DNA from: UBA1672 sp963977495
GTDB lineage: Bacteria; Pseudomonadota; Alphaproteobacteria; Micavibrionales; Micavibrionaceae
NCBI GenBank assembly: GCA_963977495.1
Contig: CAXBOT010000002.1
Coordinates: forward strand, 1-64,000
Direction: 5' to 3'
DNA: 64,000 nt
The number at the start of each line of letters is the position of its first letter. The first letter of the stretch is position 1. Both the position numbers and the translations under genes were made by a program. Shown here piece after piece: positions 59,821 through 64,000 of this stretch. The notes beneath the pieces were generated by a model, which ran no database searches, was not told where the DNA came from, and saw nothing but the letters and a program-made list of their open reading frames with translations.

Positions 59821-60570
59821 TTAAAAATTACCGACATCACATTGCAGGCAGGCGATACCGTTTTTACGCCACATATCGACAACTTGTTGACGGTCATCAA
59901 CGGCGAACAAAATATCTTTGCCTTCTGCAAGGAGCTTATCCAGTATTTCTTTCTTAATGATATGATCTGCGCGATTGTCTTTGTCTTGTCTCATTTCCAA
60001 ACGGCCGAAGGGGATTTCATTCCATGTTAGCCACTGTTCAGTAATTTTACGATCTTGCTCACTGCGACCGGAGGTAAGGACAATATCGTATTCTCCGCTA
60101 GCCCAGAGTGTTTTATAGAGCATGACGACGGGGATATTAGGTGTATCCTCGCCCATAGCATCATTAAAGGCTGTCCAGTTGGGTTTTTCTTGTTCAAGAA
60201 AAGTGCGGCGATGGGTAATATCCGCAAGTGTCCCATCAATGTCAAAAATAATGGTTTTCATTTGATTAATGATGTTTTGTATTTGCCATTCAAGATTATC
60301 TTGATTGCAGTAATATTCGTCTATTTCACCAAGTTTTATAAAACAAGAACGGTTGAAACCATCTTCTATGTCATTAAACCAAATAACTGTATTTCCAATT
60401 ATTGCAACAACCCAAAAGCCACCCCCTTCATTACCGTAGGGTTCCTGTGCCCACTTTTGAGGTTCTATCTTGATCGTTTCCCATATTCTGCGTTGTTCTG
60501 GTGTCATTCGGTCATATGACTTATTAATCATATCCAATAGTTCGACTTCTGTTATTGGCTTCCAACTCAT
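59821..60570 (-). CDS. T4 Pnkp-like 3'-phosphatase fused to an unknown N-domain
   Basis: 249 residues. From residue 104 the sequence is a HAD phosphatase close to the C-terminal half of T4 polynucleotide kinase/phosphatase: IIFDIDGTLAD (Asp 110 and 112), VLTSGRSEQDRKITEQW, DHIIKKEIL and FAVDDRQQVVDMWRKNG. It should remove 3'-phosphates or 2',3'-cyclic phosphates from RNA or DNA ends. The kinase half is absent; instead residues 1-103 (LLDMINKSYDRMTPEQRRIW, FWVVAIIGNTVIWFNDIEDG) form an unrelated domain. No internal ribosome binding site precedes Met 104, so the fusion looks real. Partner RNA ligase is at 43708. Confidence 0.85.
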   Translation of the reverse strand: MSWKPITEVELLDMINKSYDRMTPEQRRIWETIKIEPQKWAQEPYGNEGGGFWVVAIIGNTVIWFNDIEDGFNRSCFIKLGEIDEYYCNQDNLEWQIQNIINQMKTIIFDIDGTLADITHRRTFLEQEKPNWTAFNDAMGEDTPNIPVVMLYKTLWASGEYDIVLTSGRSEQDRKITEQWLTWNEIPFGRLEMRQDKDNRADHIIKKEILDKLLAEGKDILFAVDDRQQVVDMWRKNGIACLQCDVGNF

Positions 60571-60679
60571 GTGATTAAATCCGTTATTTTTAAGCCTCGG
60601 AAATTCTTAGTGTTAGATCATTATCCATATAATGACCATATTTTCCACTAGCCATTTTCACAACCATAGCCTATCCTTA

Positions 60680-60935
60680 ATTTGCTGTGTTTTAAAAAAT
60701 GCAGTGGGGCGTAGTAACCTCTTTAACAATCGCGGCTGGCATCAGCCGTTATTGGTGCATTTATCATGAAAATGCACTAAACGATGCCGCTTCTCGGTCT
60801 TATGGTCGGGGAGACGGCGAAATATAATAGCGCATGCGTGAATACGTCGTGCCGTTTCGATTGTTACGGTTACTAACTCCCCGACTTCCAGACAAACCTC
60901 TGGAAGTCGTTTTCATTTTCAAACCAATGAAGGGG
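60680..60935 (+). ncRNA. Multi-hairpin intergenic region, possible structured RNA
   Basis: Between the phosphatase gene and the 60942 gene lie successive stem-loops: GGCTG-gcat-CAGCC, GTGCATTT-atcatg-AAATGCAC, a GCCG/CGGC-closed structure at about 60784-60816, and GACTTCCAGA-caaacc-TCTGGAAGTC followed by gTTTTC. The last is terminator-like and stands about 30 bp before a start codon with a good ribosome binding site, a layout expected for an attenuator or leader RNA. Family unknown. Confidence 0.4.
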
Positions 60936-60941
60936 ACTTTA

Positions 60942-61313
60942 ATGACTATGGACAAACACTTTTCAAATCCATTTTTAGCAATGGCGGCGGGATATGACCT
61001 TGCCGCGTTGGAGGCAAGTTTTTTACGCAGGCACTTTCAAACGGAAAACGAAGCGCTCAATTATGCCGTTTCAAGAAGGAAAGCTGCCGAAGAAAATCTT
61101 GATCGTGATGTTAAGGCGTTTTGGGAAGATGTAGAGCGCAGGCTGCTTACCGATCCCGAAGATAACGCAACTGACTTGATCTCTCTAATCGCTCATGTCG
61201 ATGGCTTTGCGCCACGCGATAAATGGATAGAGCCGATCCTGGACGACACGCCGTGTAAGGATTTTTACAATCAGCTTTTAACCGCCGTTGAAGATTACGG
61301 CGAAACGAATTGA
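60942..61313 (+). CDS. Hypothetical protein, 123 aa, upstream of xis/int
   Basis: Starts at ATG 60942 (or 60948), chosen because AAGGGGAC sits just upstream; a longer frame from 60834 would cover the hairpin region. Sequence TMDKHFSNPFLAMAAGYDLAALEASFLRRHF, AEENLDRDVKAFWEDVERRLL and DNATDLISLIAHVDGF. No family recognised; acidic, soluble, helical. Position before the excisionase suggests an element-specific regulatory role, unproven. Confidence 0.55.
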   Translation: MTMDKHFSNPFLAMAAGYDLAALEASFLRRHFQTENEALNYAVSRRKAAEENLDRDVKAFWEDVERRLLTDPEDNATDLISLIAHVDGFAPRDKWIEPILDDTPCKDFYNQLLTAVEDYGETN

Positions 61314-61397
61314 TCCTGCTCACCCGGAAAGCTCGTTTGTCAGTGTTACTTTGATAGTGAAGGGACATAACACGACACGAGACGAAAGGAGAGCACA

Positions 61398-61652
61398 ATG
61401 GACAGACCGTTTTCATGCACAACATTAGCCGAAAGGTGGAATGTATCTCCGCAACATATTCATAACCTCATTCAACGCGGTGACATTCAAAACAGTTTCA
61501 AAATCGGTCGGCATGTGAGGATACCGGCTTGGGAAGTAGAAAGGATTGAATCATGTGGCAGCTTAAACTCTATAGAGGAAAATACTACGCTTATAGCAAA
61601 GTCGACGGAGACTCTGTTAGGCGATCTTTACGTACCTCCGACGAACCTGTAG
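61398..61652 (+). CDS. HTH excisionase-like protein
   Basis: 84 residues with a MerR/AlpA-type HTH: CTTLAERWNVSPQHIHNLIQRGDIQNSFKIGRHVRIPAWEVERI (about 7-50). This arrangement is typical of recombination directionality factors next to integrases. AAAGGAGAGCAC precedes ATG 61398. The 3' end overlaps the integrase by 100 bp in another frame, which ties translation of the two. Confidence 0.8.
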   Translation: MDRPFSCTTLAERWNVSPQHIHNLIQRGDIQNSFKIGRHVRIPAWEVERIESCGSLNSIEENTTLIAKSTETLLGDLYVPPTNL

Positions 61653-62500
61653 CGAAAAGGCGGTTCGAGGATTTTCTAAAACAGCAGCTTATACCCAGTA
61701 ATACTGTTGAAGAGATTTTCAATGTTTATCGCGCGGAAAAAGAAAACGAGCATGGCTCGCTAGGATATCTATGGATACCACTGCAATTTTTCAAAGATTA
61801 TACGCCTGAACAAATTACGAGAGATAAATGCAAACAATATGTTCAGAAAAGACGTGAGAAAGACAAGGTCGGCGATTGGACGATCATAAGAGAAATCGGG
61901 GCGCTTAGGGCGGCAATGCGATTTCATGATAAGGAAACGCCGGCTCGTTTTTATATTCCTCCTGCGCCAGCGTATAAAGAGCGGTACTTAACAAAGCAGG
62001 AATTCAAGAAGCTTATGGCGGGTTCAGTTGAACCCCATATTAAGCTTTTTATTATTATGGGGCTTTGTACTGCGGCCAGAAAATCCGCCATTCTTCAATT
62101 GAAATGGGAGCAGGTAGATTTTAAACGTGGCATCATCAATTTTGGGAATTCCAATAAATATAAAGGCAAGGCGCAAGTGCCGATAAACACGACATTGGGA
62201 AGGGCTTTAAAGGAATATTATGAAGCAAGAACGTGCGAGTATGTAATCGAATATGGATCAAAGCCGATTAAGGATGTGAAAAGGGGATTTACGGCGGCTG
62301 TTGAACGTGCCGGATTGGAAGATGTTACGCCTCATGTTTTAAGACACACGGCGGCGGTTTGGATGGCCGAAAACAGAGTTCCTATGAGTGAAATTTCGCA
62401 ATATTTGGGGCATAAAAGTACGGCAATAACAGAAAAGGTTTATGCCCGATATTCGCCAGAATATCTCAGAAGTGCGGCGGAATCTTTGGAGGTGTTTTAG
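61553..62500 (+). CDS. int: Tyrosine recombinase (site-specific integrase)
   Basis: 315 residues. N-terminal arm-binding segment (WQLKLYRGKYYAYSKVDGDSVRRSL), core-binding domain (about 50-135) and catalytic domain with Arg 176 (CTAARKSAI), Lys in NSNKYKGKAQVP, His 261 and Arg 264 (TPHVLRHTAA), His 287 (LGHKS) and the nucleophile Tyr 297 (KVYARYSPEYL). All active-site residues are present. It ends 60 bp from the tRNA-Gly 3' end, the expected place for an integrase using that gene as attB. Confidence 0.93.
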   Translation: MWQLKLYRGKYYAYSKVDGDSVRRSLRTSDEPVAKRRFEDFLKQQLIPSNTVEEIFNVYRAEKENEHGSLGYLWIPLQFFKDYTPEQITRDKCKQYVQKRREKDKVGDWTIIREIGALRAAMRFHDKETPARFYIPPAPAYKERYLTKQEFKKLMAGSVEPHIKLFIIMGLCTAARKSAILQLKWEQVDFKRGIINFGNSNKYKGKAQVPINTTLGRALKEYYEARTCEYVIEYGSKPIKDVKRGFTAAVERAGLEDVTPHVLRHTAAVWMAENRVPMSEISQYLGHKSTAITEKVYARYSPEYLRSAAESLEVF

Positions 62501-62502
62501 TG

Positions 62503-62520
62503 GGGGTTCAATTGAACCCC
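62503..62520. repeat. 18-bp palindrome near the right island end
   Basis: GGGGTTCAATTGAACCCC, identical to 31611-31628, begins 2 bp after the integrase stop. See the left copy for the shared following bases. Confidence 0.85.
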
Positions 62521-62560
62521 GGGCCTACAACTAAAATTTCAGCTAAGTCATTGAAAATAA

Positions 62561-62635
62561 TGGAGCGAGTGAAGGGATTCGAACCCTCGGCCCCAACCTT
62601 GGCAAGGTTGTGCTCTACCCCTGAGCTACACTCGC
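62561..62635 (-). tRNA. glyT: tRNA-Gly(GCC), chimeric at the island junction
   Basis: 75 nt on the minus strand folds as a complete tRNA: acceptor GCGAGUG/CACUCGC, D arm with GGGGUAGAGC, anticodon stem CAACC/GGUUG with loop UUGCCAA (anticodon GCC, Gly), T arm GAGGG-UUCGAAU-CCCUU and encoded CCA. The last 45 nt belong to the element's version, the first 30 to the host, so the gene was rebuilt by integration. Symbol is generic. This copy is separated from its old terminator by the island. Confidence 0.97.
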
Positions 62636-62705
62636 ATCCTGTTTTTCAGGTGAGGGAGAATATATAACTTTAAAAATGAAATGCAAGTATAAAAATGCGC
62701 TGTTT

Positions 62706-62990
62706 TTATATTATATTGCCAACTTGCACCAATGGCACCTTATAACCGATCGGTTCGTGGTCCGGAAAAAGGGAGTAAATCATGATGTTAGGTGTGTTCT
62801 CAACGGGACGTGCCATGTTTTCCGGCACTTCGTAATGCATCATCTCTTCGCTTACAACGTCATCGCCGTAAACCACCATAAACACACGTTGTTCGCGGTA
62901 ATATTCAACGCGGCATACAATATCCGGCAGCGGCGTATCGCTGACCAGCATAACATTCCCATCGTAAAGTAAGCCGAGCTCTATGTTCAT
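62706..62990 (-). CDS. Hypothetical backbone protein, 94 aa
   Basis: Acidic beta-rich protein (IELGLLYDGNVMLVSDTPLPDIVCRVEYYRE, VFMVVYGDD). No family recognised. Its start overlaps the stop of 62987-63319 by 4 bp, making a two-gene unit. Stands directly outside the island; composition is backbone-like. Confidence 0.6.
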   Translation of the reverse strand: MNIELGLLYDGNVMLVSDTPLPDIVCRVEYYREQRVFMVVYGDDVVSEEMMHYEVPENMARPVENTPNIMIYSLFPDHEPIGYKVPLVQVGNII

Positions 62991-63319
62991 CCTAACCCCG
63001 GCGCATCATCACTTGGTGAACCGAAATCGGGGAGTGGTGTATTTATTTTGGCTGTGTTGACCGCTTCTTCGCTTGGCTGCGGCATGGCGTTGACGAACAA
63101 ATCATCAATGACATGCCCATCCATCGCGCCAAAAGCCGCGCTTGTCTCAACGCCGCCAGTCATCGTATCCATGACGGCTTGGTTGTCTAAAACTTCGATT
63201 GCGCTGTTCTCCAAAGCCTGAAGAAGCTCACTTGCATGCATTCTATACCCCACATATATAAACTCATGAACATTATGACATCTAAATATTAATAATTCCT
63301 TATATAAACCATTTTTCAT
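62987..63319 (-). CDS. Hypothetical backbone protein, 110 aa
   Basis: Acidic protein with no recognised family. The first ~23 residues (LYKELLIFRCHNVHEFIYV) may be an artefact of a too-early start; an internal Met near residue 27 (MHASELLQALENSAIEVLDN) at about 63241 gives a more normal N-terminus. Translationally coupled to the 94-residue gene downstream. Confidence 0.55.
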   Translation of the reverse strand: MKNGLYKELLIFRCHNVHEFIYVGYRMHASELLQALENSAIEVLDNQAVMDTMTGGVETSAAFGAMDGHVIDDLFVNAMPQPSEEAVNTAKINTPLPDFGSPSDDAPGLG

Positions 63320-63408
63320 AAAAAATCAAATATGGCGTGAGTCTACCTATTGATTTTATTGGCTTTTTACGTCTGGATTCAGGTGTTGAAATCATATAGC
63401 TTTGTAGC

Positions 63409-63930
63409 ATGACAGCAGATTTACCGACCACAAAAGACCAGTTTATAGCCGTTTTAGACATATTGGGCCTGTCTTATGAGCTTTATGAACACGAGCCGAT
63501 TTTCACAGTTGAGCAAGGTGTACATTTAAAAGAATCCATTCCCGGAACGCATTGCCGCAACCTTTTCTTGCGCGATAAGAAGAAAAAGATGTTTTTGATC
63601 GTTGCCGCGAATGAAACGCAGATTGATTTGAAAAAATTATCGGCTGTTTTGGATTGTGGCCGCTTGTCATTCGGCTCGGCTGATCGGTTATGGGATAATT
63701 TGGGCATTCGGCAAGGGTCGGTTAATCCCTTTTGCATTATCAATGATACTGATAAAAATGTACGCATTATGCTCGATGCCCACATGATGGCGCAGCCTTT
63801 GGTGAATTACCATCCGATGGATAATGCATGGACAATCGGCATGTCCCCTGATGGCGTGATCCGGTTTATTGAACATACGGGGCATACGGCGGAAATTGTT
63901 GACCTGTCACAGGCCGCGCCCGACGTGTAA
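63409..63930 (+). CDS. YbaK/ProX-type aminoacyl-tRNA deacylase
   Basis: 173 residues. YbaK/EbsC domain: YELYEHEPIFTVEQG, then the KNLFL-like CRNLFLRDKKKKMFLIVA with the substrate-binding Lys, LSFGSADRLWDNLGIRQGSVNPF and VRIMLDAHMM. Most like free-standing Ala-tRNA(Pro) deacylases (ProXp-ala/PrdX group), which clear Ala mischarged on tRNA-Pro. A short hairpin AAAGC-ttt-GCTTTTTCC right after the stop may terminate transcription. Confidence 0.85.
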   Translation: MTADLPTTKDQFIAVLDILGLSYELYEHEPIFTVEQGVHLKESIPGTHCRNLFLRDKKKKMFLIVAANETQIDLKKLSAVLDCGRLSFGSADRLWDNLGIRQGSVNPFCIINDTDKNVRIMLDAHMMAQPLVNYHPMDNAWTIGMSPDGVIRFIEHTGHTAEIVDLSQAAPDV

Positions 63931-63991
63931 AGCTTTGCTTTTTCCGCGGTCTTGATATAGTCTGCGCGGATTGGAAATAAGGAGAAATTAG

Positions 63992-64000
63992 ATGTTGTTA
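63992..64000 (+). CDS. Start of a gene cut by the window end
   Basis: AAGGAG at 63978-63983, then ATG at 63992 and two codons (Leu Leu) before the window ends. Spacing is ideal for translation start. The product cannot be identified. Confidence 0.5.

Larger units (their letters stand above)
31472..62605. mobile_element. Integrative and mobilizable element in tRNA-Gly(GCC)
   Basis: The borders are a 45-bp direct repeat of the tRNA-Gly 3' end (31472-31516 and 62561-62605, two mismatches). A tyrosine integrase and HTH excisionase lie next to the intact tRNA. Transfer genes present are mobC, a relaxase and a VirD4-type coupling protein, with typical companions (DUF3768, J-domain). No VirB4, VirB6-11, phage structural gene or replication initiator is visible, so it should need a helper channel. 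Cargo is defence or conflict functions. The interior is visibly AT-richer than the flanks, strongest in 31.7-34.5 and 36.2-43.2 kb. Confidence 0.85.

Noticed and set aside
31472..62605. Prophage
   Set aside because: An integrase and excisionase are present but no capsid, terminase, tail or lysis genes; relaxase and coupling protein indicate a mobilizable element.

Overview
The window is bacterial chromosomal DNA, almost certainly from an alphaproteobacterium. Supporting this are the rpmH-rnpA-yidD-yidC-engB order, the neighbouring def-fmt-truA and dapE/dapD genes, and the UbiH-type, DUF3108 and FemAB-like genes. The family cannot be fixed from sequence alone. About half of the window (1-31.4 kb and 62.6-64 kb) is compact host backbone. 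The rest (31.5-62.6 kb) is a foreign, visibly AT-richer integrated element.

Left backbone: a truncated beta-helix repeat protein containing a recent internal duplication (1-2315); a PII protein and a ubiquinone-type hydroxylase; a ribosome/RNase P/membrane-insertion operon behind a near-consensus promoter (4.9-8.4 kb); RmuC; deformylase-formyltransferase-TruA; DapE/DapD; a FemAB-like transferase; GlmU and GlmS; PurT; a UDP-glucuronate-type epimerase; a chemoreceptor; a two-component pair; and an ArsR regulator divergent from a DCC-DUF4166 protein.

The island is an integrative and mobilizable element inserted in the 3' end of a tRNA-Gly(GCC) gene. An excisionase and tyrosine integrase lie next to the intact tRNA (61.4-62.6 kb). 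A 45-bp displaced copy of the tRNA 3' end marks the far border (31472-31516). It carries MobC, a relaxase and a VirD4-type coupling protein but no visible type IV secretion channel, so it probably borrows a helper's channel. Its cargo is mostly defence or conflict genes: (1) a three-gene hipB-hipA operon with a third gene carrying a HEPN-like R-x4-H motif; (2) a five-gene system of a metallophosphoesterase, a GASH-like helical protein, two dissimilar GTPases and a GAP1-like large protein, all tightly packed on the minus strand; (3) an Rnl1-type RNA ligase and, 15 kb away, a T4 Pnkp-like 3'-phosphatase fused to an unknown N-terminal domain, which together could make a split RNA-repair set; (4) four tandem paralogous small genes between an HTH-like regulator and a possible toxin; (5) an HpaII-type restriction enzyme, cytosine-5 methyltransferase and Vsr nickase. 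An unusual 768-residue reading frame (46263-48569) joins a membrane protein to a complete secreted protein that has its own ribosome binding site and signal peptide.

Non-coding structure of interest: a row of degenerate hairpin units at 43.3-43.65 kb, a multi-hairpin stretch at 60.7-60.93 kb, the same 18-bp palindrome just inside both ends of the element, and paired operator-like repeats in front of hipB. All functions come from reading motifs by eye; no database search was run.
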